Shown: one piece after another, positions 1-7,531 of the stretch
How the letters are laid out: each line of letters opens with the position of its first letter
How positions within the stretch are numbered: the first letter of the stretch is position 1
NCBI RefSeq assembly: GCF_029581275.1
Contig: NZ_CP120742.1
Location: 594,501-658,500 of the forward strand
DNA: 64,000 bases
Direction: 5' to 3'
Source of the DNA: Micromonospora sp. WMMD1155
GTDB taxonomy: Bacteria > Actinomycetota > Actinomycetes > Mycobacteriales > Micromonosporaceae
Made by a program: the position numbers and the translations under genes
The notes under the pieces: generated by a model
The model's input: the letters and a program-made list of their open reading frames with translations, nothing else
Told to the model about the DNA's origin: nothing
Database searches by the model: none

Positions 1-2
1 GC

Positions 3-581
3 CACCCCCTGCTGATCGGCGCCGAGAAGATCTCCGTGCTGGACCGGGTCTGCTACCTGTACCGGCAGGGTCGGCAGGGCGCGATCACGTCCACCCGCAG
101 CGGCCGGCACTTCGACGCGTTCGCCCAGTACGAGCGACTGTTCGAGTGGGTCGCCCGCAAGCACCCGGACGAGCGGCTGCAGGCCGAGCTGTTCCAGCTG
201 ATGATCAACCACTATCTGGTGGTGGTGGGTAACGACGGGCGGCTGCACCCGCACCTGCGGCGGGACTTCTTCCACCGGGCCGCCGAGCACTACCGCCGGT
301 ACCTGCCCACCGGCGGTCATCCGCTGCCGTCGGGCGTGGCCGGGCTCAAGCACCGCCTCGTCGGGCGCGGCGACTGGCTGGCGTACTCGGCTCTGCGGCA
401 GGCGCACCGCGTCGCCGGTCGCCTGCGTCGTCCCGGCCCGGCCGGCGGCGTCGACACCGGCACCGGCTCGGTCACCGCCGACGACGACCCGGGCCGAGTG
501 GCGGACACCGCGACGACGGATGACGGCGAGGCCGTCGCGACCCAGCGGCGCGACGCGCTGGCCGGGAGCCGCCTGCCGTGA
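3..581 (+). CDS. C-terminal part of a GT2-type glycosyltransferase (5' end outside window)
   Basis: The reading frame is open from the left edge, so only the last 192 residues are visible and the start is missing. The visible part is an all-alpha, Arg/His/Tyr-rich region (VCYLYRQGRQGAITST, then LFEWVARKHPDERLQ and HYLVVVGNDGRLH) that resembles the helical tail after the catalytic domain of GT2 enzymes found with CDP-glycerol-type polymerases in actinobacterial wall-glycan loci. The last 50 residues are Thr/Asp/Ala-rich and probably disordered. It lies 133 bases before pseI on the same strand, so a role in building a nonulosonic-acid-containing wall polymer is plausible. The family call is from sequence style alone, and the catalytic DxD region cannot be seen here. 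Confidence 0.5.
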   Translation, partial: HPLLIGAEKISVLDRVCYLYRQGRQGAITSTRSGRHFDAFAQYERLFEWVARKHPDERLQAELFQLMINHYLVVVGNDGRLHPHLRRDFFHRAAEHYRRYLPTGGHPLPSGVAGLKHRLVGRGDWLAYSALRQAHRVAGRLRRPGPAGGVDTGTGSVTADDDPGRVADTATTDDGEAVATQRRDALAGSRLP

Positions 582-714
582 CCGTCCCCACCGCACCACA
601 CGCCGGGGGCCGGGTCGGCTCCCGGCGCCCTGGTTCTCCAGGTCGTCCACCCGCCGGGCGGACGACGACAGCACCACCGCACCCCGGTGCGGGCGTACCC
701 GAGCAGAGGTCGGA

Positions 715-1767
715 ATGACGGCGACAATCAAGATCGGACCGCACGCGGTCGGTGCCGGGGAGCGACCGTTCGTGGTCGCCGAGATGTCCGGCAACCACAA
801 CGGTGACCTGAACCGGGCACTGGCCATCGTGGACGCGGTGGCCGAGAGCGGGGCGCACGCGCTGAAGCTCCAGACGTACCGCCCGGACACCATCACGATC
901 GACGTCGACACCCCGGCGTTCCGGATCTCCAACGGGCACGAGTTGTGGGGCGGCGAGAACCTGTACCGCCTCTACGAGCGGGCGCACACCCCGTACGAGT
1001 GGCACGCCCCGATCTTCGAACGGGCCCGCGAGCGCGGTCTGACCGTGTTCTCGTCACCGTTCGACGCGACAGCCGTGGAGCTGCTGGAGTCGTTGGACGC
1101 GCCCGCGTACAAGATCGCTTCTTCGGAGTTGGTCGACCTGCCGCTGATCCGGCTCGTGGCCGGCACGGGCAAGCCGATGGTCATCTCCACGGGCATGGCG
1201 ACGGTCGCCGAGATCGACGCCGCGGTGCGGACCGCCCGGGACGGTGGCGCGGCGGGCATCGTCCTGCTGGCCTGCACCGCGTCCTACCCGGCGCCGCCGG
1301 CCGACAGCAACCTGCGCCGGCTGCCGGTGCTGGCCGGCGCGTTCGACGTGCCGGTGGGTCTCTCCGACCACACGCCGGGCATCGGGGTGGCGGTCGCCTC
1401 GGTGGCGCTCGGCGCCTGCTTCATCGAGAAGCACGTCACGCTGGACCGGGCCGACGGCGGCGTGGACTCGGACTTCTCCCTGAACCCGGCGGAGCTGGCG
1501 GCCCTGGTCGCCGAGTCCGGCCGCGCGTACTCGGCGCTGGGTGGCACCGCGATCGGCCCGACACCGGCCGAGCGGGAGGGGCTTCGGTTCCGCCGTTCGC
1601 TGTTCGTGGTCGAGGACGTACGCGCCGGTGACCCGGTCACCGTCCACAATGTGCGGTCGATCCGACCGGCCGGTGGGCTGGCTCCGGTGGAGATCGACCG
1701 GGTGCTGGGCCGTACCTTCACCACCGACGTCCCCCGCGGCACCCCGCTGAGCTGGGACCTGATCTGA
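715..1767 (+). CDS. pseI: Pseudaminic acid synthase (NeuB/PseI family)
   Basis: This enzyme condenses phosphoenolpyruvate with 6-deoxy-AltdiNAc to form the nine-carbon pseudaminic acid in the cytoplasm. The 350-residue protein has the family layout: a TIM barrel opening with AEMSGNHNGD (residues 22-31), KLQTYRPDTI, FSSPFD, YKIASSELVDLPL, the LSDHTPG segment and FIEKHVTLDR with metal-ligand histidines, then a C-terminal antifreeze-like SAF domain (about 290-350, RRSLFVVEDVRAGD). The length is normal. The ATG at 715 is chosen because an AGAGGT-like site lies just before it and the family N-terminus begins here; the frame stays open upstream without family similarity. PseI is preferred over NeuB or legionaminic acid synthase because PseB, PseC, PseF-like, PseG and PseH-like genes follow within 13 kb. 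Confidence 0.88.
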   Translation: MTATIKIGPHAVGAGERPFVVAEMSGNHNGDLNRALAIVDAVAESGAHALKLQTYRPDTITIDVDTPAFRISNGHELWGGENLYRLYERAHTPYEWHAPIFERARERGLTVFSSPFDATAVELLESLDAPAYKIASSELVDLPLIRLVAGTGKPMVISTGMATVAEIDAAVRTARDGGAAGIVLLACTASYPAPPADSNLRRLPVLAGAFDVPVGLSDHTPGIGVAVASVALGACFIEKHVTLDRADGGVDSDFSLNPAELAALVAESGRAYSALGGTAIGPTPAEREGLRFRRSLFVVEDVRAGDPVTVHNVRSIRPAGGLAPVEIDRVLGRTFTTDVPRGTPLSWDLI

Positions 1768-1781
1768 GCATCGACACGGGG

Positions 1782-1805
1782 CCGGGCTGAGCAACGGCAG
1801 CCCGG
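1782..1805 (+). terminator. Hairpin after pseI
   Basis: An 8-base perfect stem (CCGGGCTG and CAGCCCGG) with an 8-base loop lies 15 bases after the pseI stop. There is no T tract, which is usual for actinobacterial terminators. The flanking 15-mer GGGGCCGGGCTGAGC is repeated at 1778 and 1812. Confidence 0.5.
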
Positions 1806-1861
1806 CGCCGTGGGGCCGGGCTGAGCGGCCGGACGCGACGGCGCTGAACGGCCGTTGTCCC

Positions 1862-1941
1862 CAAGATCCGCGCAACATCAGGGATGTTGGTGCCTCCGCC
1901 ACGTGGGAGGCAGCACCATCAGGGAAGTTGCTCGGATCTTG
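1862..1941. repeat. 80-base imperfect palindrome, copy A
   Basis: This 80-base intergenic element begins CAAGATCCGCGCAAC and ends with the near-complement GTTGCTCGGATCTTG. An inner stem is formed by GCCTCC and GGAGGC. A second element of exactly 80 bases lies at 15664-15743 and matches at about 65 of 80 positions, with the outer arms best conserved. Length conservation, nested stems and intergenic position suggest a MITE- or REP-like interspersed element, or a structured RNA. There is no coding capacity. Confidence 0.75.
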
Positions 1942-2020
1942 GCGCGGCGCGGCGCGGCGCGGCGCAGGGCGGGGCCGGGCGGCGCGGCGCAGGGCCGGGC
2001 GGGGCCGGGCGGCGCGGGGG
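1942..2020. repeat. GGCGC/GGGCC low-complexity tract
   Basis: About 80 bases made almost only of G and C in tandem GGCGC units, followed by alternating GGGCCGGGCGG blocks. It abuts the 80-base palindrome and lies between pseI and the end of the convergent acyl operon. It is probably a slippage-prone simple repeat; no function can be read from it. Confidence 0.65.
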
Positions 2021-2048
2021 AACGAACCCGCGTGCGGCGGGTCGGCAC

Positions 2049-2480
2049 CTAGTCGTGCGCGCGGGTCGCGGGGGCGAAGCCGACGGTGACCACCAGGTCG
2101 GCCACCCGCAGGGTTCGCCAGAGGGCGCCGTCGTGCGCCGGAACGCCCAGCCCGTGCCGACGCCACCAGGTCGCGATCGGCACGTCGGCCAGCTTGCAGC
2201 AGCACTCGGCCCGGGTCCACCGGGCCCAGAACTCGCCGGTGCCGAACCGGCGGGCCAGCGCCGGCGGCACCGGCGCGTCGGCGCGCTCCGCGTCGATCGC
2301 CACCCGCCACCCGGGGACCGGTGGGCCGTACCAGCCGACACAGCGTCCGTCGCCGAGGTGACTACGGGTCAGGGCGTCGGCCAGGGCCGCCGGCGACCCG
2401 ATGCGCAGGTGCCGCTCGGCGGCGGCCAACAGGCCCGGCACCGGACGCAGACCCGGCCGCAGGTCAGATGGCGGCGGCAC
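2049..2480 (-). CDS. Small 4'-phosphopantetheinyl transferase-like protein
   Basis: A 143-residue protein with a compact version of the phosphopantetheinyl transferase signature: VAIDAERA for the (I/V)G(I/V)D-E metal site, then WTRAECCCKL for the W/F-x-x-K-E-x-x-x-K motif with the catalytic-type Glu and Lys kept. Enzymes of this type load phosphopantetheine from CoA onto carrier proteins. It is the last gene of a four-gene minus-strand operon whose first gene is an acyl carrier protein, which supports the call. The GTG at 2480 overlaps the reductase stop by 17 bases; a later start cannot be excluded because the ribosome site is weak. The protein is close to AcpS in size and much shorter than Sfp-type enzymes. 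The Lys before the key Glu is replaced by Ala, so activity is not assured. Confidence 0.6.
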   Translation of the reverse strand: MPPPSDLRPGLRPVPGLLAAAERHLRIGSPAALADALTRSHLGDGRCVGWYGPPVPGWRVAIDAERADAPVPPALARRFGTGEFWARWTRAECCCKLADVPIATWWRRHGLGVPAHDGALWRTLRVADLVVTVGFAPATRAHD

Positions 2481-3210
2481 CGTCCACCACGATGACCTGG
2501 CCGTTGATGTTCGTGTGCTCGCACAGCAGCATCCGGACCACGGGCGTGACCTCCTCCGGCTCGGTCAGGTGCCCGGTCGGCGTGCGGCGCACGATCTGGT
2601 CGAGCTGGGTCGGGCCGAGCACGGCGGACATCTCCGAGGCGAAGAAGCCGGGCGCGACCGAGTTCACCAGCATCCGGCCGCCCAACTCCCGAGCCAGCGA
2701 GCGCGTGGCGGCGTCCATGCCGCCCTTGGTGGCCGAGTACGCGACCAGGCCCGGGAAGCCGCGCTGCCCACAGATCGAGGTGATGTTGACGATCCGCCCG
2801 CGTAGCCCCTTGGCGAGCATCCGGCGGATCACCAGCCGGGTCAGTTGCAGCGGGGCGGTCAGGTTGGTCTCGATGATCCGCGCGATGTCGTCGTCGGCGG
2901 TGTGCGCGTGCAGCGAGTCCTGCCCCGTCGCGGCGTTGTTCACGACGCCGTCGATCGGGCCGAGGTGCTGTTCGGCGGCACGGACGAAGCTCTGCGCGGC
3001 GCGCAGGTCGGTGACGTCCACCGAGCCGACGTGCACCTGGTCGGGGTGCTCGGCGGCGAGCTTCTCCAGCTCCGGGGTGACGGTACGGGCGAACGCGGCC
3101 ACCCGTACGCCGGCGTCGAGCAGGTCGGTGACGATGGCCAGGCCCAGCCCTCGGGAGCCACCGGAGACGAGGACCACGGAGCTGGGTGGGACGAGCTGGT
3201 TGTCAGACAT
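2464..3210 (-). CDS. SDR reductase, FabG-like 3-oxoacyl-ACP reductase
   Basis: A 248-residue classical short-chain dehydrogenase. It has the cofactor motif GGSRGLGL (17-24), NNAA (91-94), Ser145 in NITSICG, and the catalytic YSATK with Tyr158 and Lys162. The length and the C-terminal GQVIVVDGG-type ending fit the FabG subfamily, which reduces 3-oxoacyl chains on acyl carrier protein with NADPH. Third gene of the minus-strand operon: its ATG overlaps the acyl ligase stop by 8 bases and its end overlaps the PPTase-like gene. Next to an ACP and a ligase, the simplest reading is reduction of a 3-oxoacyl-ACP to a 3-hydroxyacyl-ACP. The substrate is inference; a free keto-sugar substrate is the main alternative. 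Confidence 0.75.
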   Translation of the reverse strand: MSDNQLVPPSSVVLVSGGSRGLGLAIVTDLLDAGVRVAAFARTVTPELEKLAAEHPDQVHVGSVDVTDLRAAQSFVRAAEQHLGPIDGVVNNAATGQDSLHAHTADDDIARIIETNLTAPLQLTRLVIRRMLAKGLRGRIVNITSICGQRGFPGLVAYSATKGGMDAATRSLARELGGRMLVNSVAPGFFASEMSAVLGPTQLDQIVRRTPTGHLTEPEEVTPVVRMLLCEHTNINGQVIVVDGAAAI

Positions 3211-4468
3211 CGCTCTTCAGGGTCTCCTTGACGGGAATCTCGGTCAGCACACGGATCCGACGCGGTACCGCGTGCTCGGGAAGCCGGTCGGCGCACCAGC
3301 GGACCAGCGCGGCCTCGTCGACGTCCAGGTGCTCGGCGGGGGCGAGAACCACCTCGGCGACCACCATCCGGCCGAGCACCGGCGCACGGCGGCCGGTGAC
3401 GCGGGCCCAGGCCACCGCCGGATGCTCGGTGAGCACACCGCGGACCACTCCGGCGGAGACCTTGCTGCCGCCGACGTTGATCTCGTCGGAGTCCAGTCGG
3501 CCGGTGATCAGCACCCGGCCGTCGAGCACCTGCACCCGGTCCCCGGTGCGGACCGGGCCGGCCAGTCCGGCCCCGTGGAACGGGGAGGTGACGACCAGCT
3601 CGTCGTCCACCACCGAGAGCGTCGGCCGGCCCGGGGTGTCCCGGTCCAGCCAGTCGACCGGGAACCCGGCTCGCCCGTCGTGCACCACGATGGACGCCCC
3701 CACCTCGGAGGACGCGTAGATCCAGGAGATCCGGGCCGCGGGGAAGACGTCCCGGAGCTGGTCCAGGATCGCCTGGTCCACCGGCTCGCCGCCGAGGGTG
3801 ATCTGGCGCAGCGGCACCCGCGCCAACGCGGCGGCGTCGCGGTAGAGGGTGCGCCGCCAGAAGGTGGGGGTGCCGGAGGCGGCGTCGACGCCGTGGGCGG
3901 CCGCGACAGCGGGCCAGTCGTCCAACTCGTCCGGCTCGACCACCACCAGGTGCTGGCCGGGCTGGGTCAACGACAGGGTGACGACCTGCCACCAGGCGTA
4001 CGTGCCGGGGGCGTACGGGCAGAGCCACGTCCGATCGGGCTGGTCGGCACGCACTGTGGTCAGCGTGTCGAGGGTGTGCCCGACCCGCTTGGGACGCCCG
4101 GTCGAGCCCGAGGTCAGCAGCCACAGCCGGCCGGCTTCGGCGGCTCGCGGCCGGGCCGGGACGCTCGGGTGCACTCCCTCGCCGTCGAGGACGCCGACGG
4201 TGAACCCGGCGTCGAGCAGTTCGGCACGCATCGCCGCGTCGACCCGGCTCACGGTGCTGAGCAGCAGCTCGGTGCCGTGCACGGCGTGCTGCCGGGCGGC
4301 GGCGAGCGCGTGCACGGCGGAGTGGGCGAGCACCGCGCCCGGGTCGGGGAGCGTCGGCAGCGGCAGCGCCCGCCAGGTCAGCGCGGTGCCGCCGACGACG
4401 AGCCGGTTGTCGACGCCAGCCGGCTCCGGGCCCGCCGGTGGCCGGTGGCCCGTCGTCGCGACCGTCAC
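3203..4468 (-). CDS. AMP-forming acyl ligase (ANL superfamily), likely acyl-ACP ligase
   Basis: A 421-residue ANL adenylating enzyme. The ATP P-loop LLTSGSTGRPK lies near residues 117-127, SSEVGA matches the A5 region, TGDRV is the A7 motif and TGRLDSDEINVGG is the hinge region. The C-terminal VKETLKSDV carries the A10-type lysine. It is about 100 residues shorter than typical acyl-CoA synthetases, mainly at the N-terminus, like stand-alone ligases that charge a partner carrier protein. The GTG start overlaps the ACP stop in GTGA, so ACP and ligase are probably made in equal amounts. Expected reaction: a short carboxylic acid plus ATP gives acyl-AMP, which is then transferred to the ACP thiol. 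The substrate cannot be read from sequence. Confidence 0.75.
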   Translation of the reverse strand: MTVATTGHRPPAGPEPAGVDNRLVVGGTALTWRALPLPTLPDPGAVLAHSAVHALAAARQHAVHGTELLLSTVSRVDAAMRAELLDAGFTVGVLDGEGVHPSVPARPRAAEAGRLWLLTSGSTGRPKRVGHTLDTLTTVRADQPDRTWLCPYAPGTYAWWQVVTLSLTQPGQHLVVVEPDELDDWPAVAAAHGVDAASGTPTFWRRTLYRDAAALARVPLRQITLGGEPVDQAILDQLRDVFPAARISWIYASSEVGASIVVHDGRAGFPVDWLDRDTPGRPTLSVVDDELVVTSPFHGAGLAGPVRTGDRVQVLDGRVLITGRLDSDEINVGGSKVSAGVVRGVLTEHPAVAWARVTGRRAPVLGRMVVAEVVLAPAEHLDVDEAALVRWCADRLPEHAVPRRIRVLTEIPVKETLKSDV

Positions 4469-4716
4469 TGGTGCTGTAGCTCGACGAGGAAGTCGAGGAC
4501 GTCCCCGACGGTGGCGATACGGCGCAGGCCGGGTGCGTCGAAGTTGAGCTCCTCCCCCGTCTCGTCCTCCACCCGCAGGGCCAGCTCGGAGAAGTCCAGC
4601 GACCGGAAGCCGATCTCGCGCAGCTGCGCGGCGTCGTCAGCGGGCAGCTCCTTGTCCTGATTCTTCAGCACCTGAGCCATGAGGTCGCGGATCTGCGCGC
4701 GACTCAATTCGTTCAT
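4465..4716 (-). CDS. Acyl carrier protein
   Basis: An 83-residue acidic helical protein with the carrier-protein pattern: IGFRSLDFSELAL places the phosphopantetheine-accepting serine at residue 39, followed by the acidic recognition helix ALRVEDETGEEL and a FDAPGLRRIATVGDVLDFL tail. The usual D-S-L is R-S-L here. The ATG at 4716 is chosen because the match to the family begins at MNELSRAQIR; a start at 4746 would add ten residues with no family match. First gene of the operon ACP-ligase-reductase-PPTase. TAGACT lies 13 bases before the ATG and could be a -10 box. It is not the housekeeping fatty-acid ACP, since fab genes are absent. Confidence 0.85.
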   Translation of the reverse strand: MNELSRAQIRDLMAQVLKNQDKELPADDAAQLREIGFRSLDFSELALRVEDETGEELNFDAPGLRRIATVGDVLDFLVELQHQ

Positions 4717-4816
4717 GCGCCGGAGTCTACAACCCAACGAATGCATATCTGCTTTGCCGGTAGGCCCGGGTAGGGTGCCGGGACCGGACGTGAACAGCCA
4801 AGAAAGCGAGACGCAC
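4717..4816. promoter_or_regulatory. Divergent promoter region between the ACP operon and the pseH-like gene
   Basis: A 100-base region separates the divergent ACP and GNAT genes. On the minus strand TAGACT sits 13 bases before the ACP start; on the plus strand TAGGGT lies at about 4771. Both resemble actinobacterial -10 boxes, but I see no convincing -35 partner. Shared control of the two units is inferred from the divergent layout. Confidence 0.35.
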
Positions 4817-5326
4817 GTGCTGCGCGAAGCGACAGCGGACGACGTTCACCTGATGTTGTCCTGGCGTAATCAGGAAACCAACCGCCAGGTCAGCAAGACC
4901 AGTCACGAGATCACCGCCGAGGAGCACGCCCGGTGGTGGTCGGCGGTCCGGGACGACCCGTCCCGGCGGGTTCTGATGTACGTCCGAGAGGACCGACCCT
5001 GCGGGGTGGTCACCTTCTTCGACCTGCGGTTGGACGGCCCACGGACGGGAGCGTGGGGCTTCTATCTGGACGCCGACGGGCTGGACGGGAGGGGCGAGAC
5101 GCTGCCTGCCTGGCTGGGGGTCATGCGGGAGGCCGTGGAGTATGCCTTCGACGGGCTGCACCTGGACCGCCTGGACGGGGAGGTGCTCGCGCACAATACC
5201 GTCGTACGGCAGATGAACCGACGTTTCCGATTCGTCGAGGGCACCCCACGCCAGGAGTCGTCCAACGGTCGGGAAATCACGGTCATCCCGATTTCCCTGG
5301 CCCGGGCCGACCGTCGCCAACGCTGA
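4817..5326 (+). CDS. pseH: GNAT N-acyltransferase, PseH-like
   Basis: A 169-residue GNAT protein. It begins VLREATADDVHLML, the family opening, then LSWRNQETNRQVSKTSHEIT, a central beta strand GVVTFFDLRLDG, a GAWGFYLD segment and LPAWLGVMREAVEYAFDGL, and ends with the N-terminal-amine-transferase-like LHLDRLDGEVLAHNTVVRQMNRRFRFVEG. This is the pattern of PseH, which acylates the 4-amino group of UDP-4-amino-4,6-dideoxy-AltNAc. GTG at 4817 is chosen by fit to the family; GTG at 4790 would add nine residues. The Q/R-A-x-G-x-G/A acyl-CoA loop is poorly conserved, which fits either divergence or a carrier-protein donor. It is divergent from the ACP operon by 100 bases. Confidence 0.7.
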   Translation: MLREATADDVHLMLSWRNQETNRQVSKTSHEITAEEHARWWSAVRDDPSRRVLMYVREDRPCGVVTFFDLRLDGPRTGAWGFYLDADGLDGRGETLPAWLGVMREAVEYAFDGLHLDRLDGEVLAHNTVVRQMNRRFRFVEGTPRQESSNGREITVIPISLARADRRQR

Positions 5327-5374
5327 TTGCGGAGCATATTTCCGCTGCCGACGGAATTCATTAACCGAAAATGC

Positions 5375-5419
5375 CCCCGGTGGACATCAGCCGTTCACGA
5401 ACGGCGGTGTCCACCGGGG
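5375..5419. terminator. Long bidirectional hairpin terminator
   Basis: A 12-base perfect outer stem (CCCCGGTGGACA and TGTCCACCGGGG) encloses a second perfect 7-base stem (GCCGTTC and GAACGGC). It lies between the ends of the convergent pseH-like gene and the membrane protein gene, where a terminator serving both is expected. This is one of the strongest hairpins in the window. Confidence 0.8.
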
Positions 5420-5430
5420 TGCGGGGTGGG

Positions 5431-7167
5431 TCAGGCGCGCCGCCAGGCAGCCCAGTGCTGCGCCGGGTTACCGCCGAGCCGGACGAAGCCGTACGCGGTT
5501 CCGTCCCAGTCGTCGGCCTGCCCGGGCGCCCAGCGGGCGAACACCACCTGCGCGGCGGCCGGCGGCTGTCCGAGGCCGAACCAGCGGACGTCGGTCCAGG
5601 TCACCTGGTGACTGAGGTTGAACCGCAGGACGTAGTGCACACCGGTCGAGGCCCACACCCGCTCGCCGGGGCGTACGCCGACGTCGGCCACCGAGGGCGT
5701 CGGCGCGGTGCTCGCGACGGTGGGCCGCACGATGCGGTGATCGATGACCTGCATGGTCACCAGGTTGGCCACGACGAGCACGCCGAGCATCGGCATCCGT
5801 AGTCGGGGAACCAGGACGGCGGCGACCAGCAGCAGACAGCCGGCGATGCCGACCAGCGACCCGACCACCGGCCGCATCTCCCGCCACCCACCGGTCAACG
5901 CCACCAGGTCCGGTGCGCTGAAACCGCCGTAGCGCAGGTGGTGGCCACGACTGGCCACGTACGCGAGCCGGACGGCGATCAGCGCGCCACCGGCGACCAG
6001 CAGGGCCACCGCGACCGCCACCCGGCGCAGAACCACCCGGCGACCGGCGGTGAGGAGCACCCCGAGCCCCACCAGCAGCCAGAACGGCGCCAGCATCTGC
6101 ACGTAACGGCCGTAGATCGCGTCCAGCGGCTTGCCGGTGATGCCGGCCAGGATCACCGAGGCTCCACCGGCCACCCCGACGGTCACCACCAGCGCCACGC
6201 CCATCGTCCAGCGGGTCGCGTCGCCCTGCCGTGGCCGCCACAGCTCGCGTACGGCGGAGGCCCAGGCCACTCCCGCCAACCCGAATGTGATCACCACGAG
6301 GTACCAGAGTTGGGTGGCGACGGCGGCACCGACCCGGACCACCCCCTGCGCGGAGGCGACCGCCTCGACGGTGCCACCGCCGGGGGTGCTGCCGAGCAGG
6401 TAGACCTTGTCGCCGAGGTAGCGGATGGCGGCCGCGTTGACCAGCGCCATGGCGAGCACCGGCAGCAGCGCCGCGAGGACCGTGGGTGGGCTGATCCGCC
6501 GGCGCACGAACAGCAGCAGGACCAGCCCGGCGTGCACCGCCACGATCACCAGGCCCCGGGAGTGCAGCAGGTGGAACCCGCCGACCAGCAGACCGACGGT
6601 GGCGGCGGCGAGCGGACCGGGCCGCTCGATCCAGCGGTGCACGGCGAGCAACCAGGCCACCACCAGCGGAGCCATCACCGTGTCGATCATCGCGATGCCG
6701 GCGTAGAAGGCGGTGGCCGGCAGGGTCGCCGCCGCGACCGCTCCGAGCAGCGCATACGACCGGGGCAGCCGGAGCAGGCGGCGACCGAGCAGGTACGCCA
6801 ACGGCAGCAGCGTCGAGTTGATCATTGCGTTGATCAGTTGGACGATCCGGTAGCTGTCGGAGAAGTCCCGGTCCCCGAGGAACGCCGGCGAGATCAGCAT
6901 CGGGTAGCCGACCCGCCGCAGCAGGTCGTTCTCACTGCTGAAACCGCCCGGCCCGCCGGCCAGGGCACGGGCGGTGTTCAGGTAGCTGTCCTCGTCGGTG
7001 TGCGCGATCGGCAACACGATGTGCCGGGACAGCCACATCCGCCAGGCGACGCTGAGCACCCAACCGACGACCAACAGCACCGGCACCACCCAACGCCGGG
7101 TGGACACGGGGTCCGGTGTCGCCGCGACGACCTCCGGCCGTTCGATCACGTCGCTACCGGATGCCAT
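5431..7167 (-). CDS. Polytopic membrane protein, GT-C glycosyltransferase-like
   Basis: A 578-residue integral membrane protein with about 11 to 13 hydrophobic segments. After the first segment comes AHTDEDSYLNTARAL, an acidic first extracytoplasmic loop of the kind that carries the catalytic acidic residues in GT-C enzymes, which use polyprenyl-phosphate sugars. The last 120 residues form a soluble domain outside the membrane. The ATG at 7167 is preferred to a TTG at 7170 because GGAGG lies 6 to 7 bases upstream. It lies on the opposite strand between pseH and pseB, so a role in assembling or decorating the exported glycan is likely but unproven. It could also be an uncharacterised family without transferase activity. 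Confidence 0.5.
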   Translation of the reverse strand: MASGSDVIERPEVVAATPDPVSTRRWVVPVLLVVGWVLSVAWRMWLSRHIVLPIAHTDEDSYLNTARALAGGPGGFSSENDLLRRVGYPMLISPAFLGDRDFSDSYRIVQLINAMINSTLLPLAYLLGRRLLRLPRSYALLGAVAAATLPATAFYAGIAMIDTVMAPLVVAWLLAVHRWIERPGPLAAATVGLLVGGFHLLHSRGLVIVAVHAGLVLLLFVRRRISPPTVLAALLPVLAMALVNAAAIRYLGDKVYLLGSTPGGGTVEAVASAQGVVRVGAAVATQLWYLVVITFGLAGVAWASAVRELWRPRQGDATRWTMGVALVVTVGVAGGASVILAGITGKPLDAIYGRYVQMLAPFWLLVGLGVLLTAGRRVVLRRVAVAVALLVAGGALIAVRLAYVASRGHHLRYGGFSAPDLVALTGGWREMRPVVGSLVGIAGCLLLVAAVLVPRLRMPMLGVLVVANLVTMQVIDHRIVRPTVASTAPTPSVADVGVRPGERVWASTGVHYVLRFNLSHQVTWTDVRWFGLGQPPAAAQVVFARWAPGQADDWDGTAYGFVRLGGNPAQHWAAWRRA

Positions 7168-7531
7168 CAACGCCTCCAGGGTTGCCAGCCGGATCGGGCC
7201 CGCGCGGACTCCGCGGGCAGGTCGGCCCGCGTCGGTGACGCTCGGGATGAACCACCCGCACCGGGCGGTTCGGGTGTCGGATGAACGCGGGAGGTGGCCG
7301 CGAGAAGGGCCGCCGAGTCTCCCGCGCGGCCACTGTAACGGCCTCGACCGGACTGGTCAGGCCGGTTGCGGGCTACGGGGAAGTGTTCGCCCGCACGGTG
7401 CCCGGCATTCACGGGGGTAGGGGTCGCGGTTAACCGGCGAGCGCCGAGGAGTTAACCCGCCGTCGTTAGCGTCGCACCCCGGTCGGCCGGCCGAGGGCCG
7501 CTCGTTCATCCACGAACACGGGAGCACCAAA
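7168..7531. other. 364-base intergenic region upstream of the pseB operon
   Basis: Divergent control region between the GT-C-like gene (minus) and pseB (plus). The left half has no recognisable motif. The right half holds two GTTAACC sites 22 bases apart (7429 and 7451) and a GGGAG ribosome site for the TTG start of pseB. I find no credible open frame in it. Confidence 0.6.
7429..7458 (+). promoter_or_regulatory. GTTAACC direct repeat, candidate operator
   Basis: GTTAACC at 7429-7435 and again at 7451-7457, spaced exactly 22 bases (two helical turns), about 75 to 100 bases upstream of pseB. Each core GTTAAC is itself palindromic, and this is AT-rich for the region. Two regulator dimers bound on the same DNA face would fit, but no regulator gene lies in the locus. 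Confidence 0.4.
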
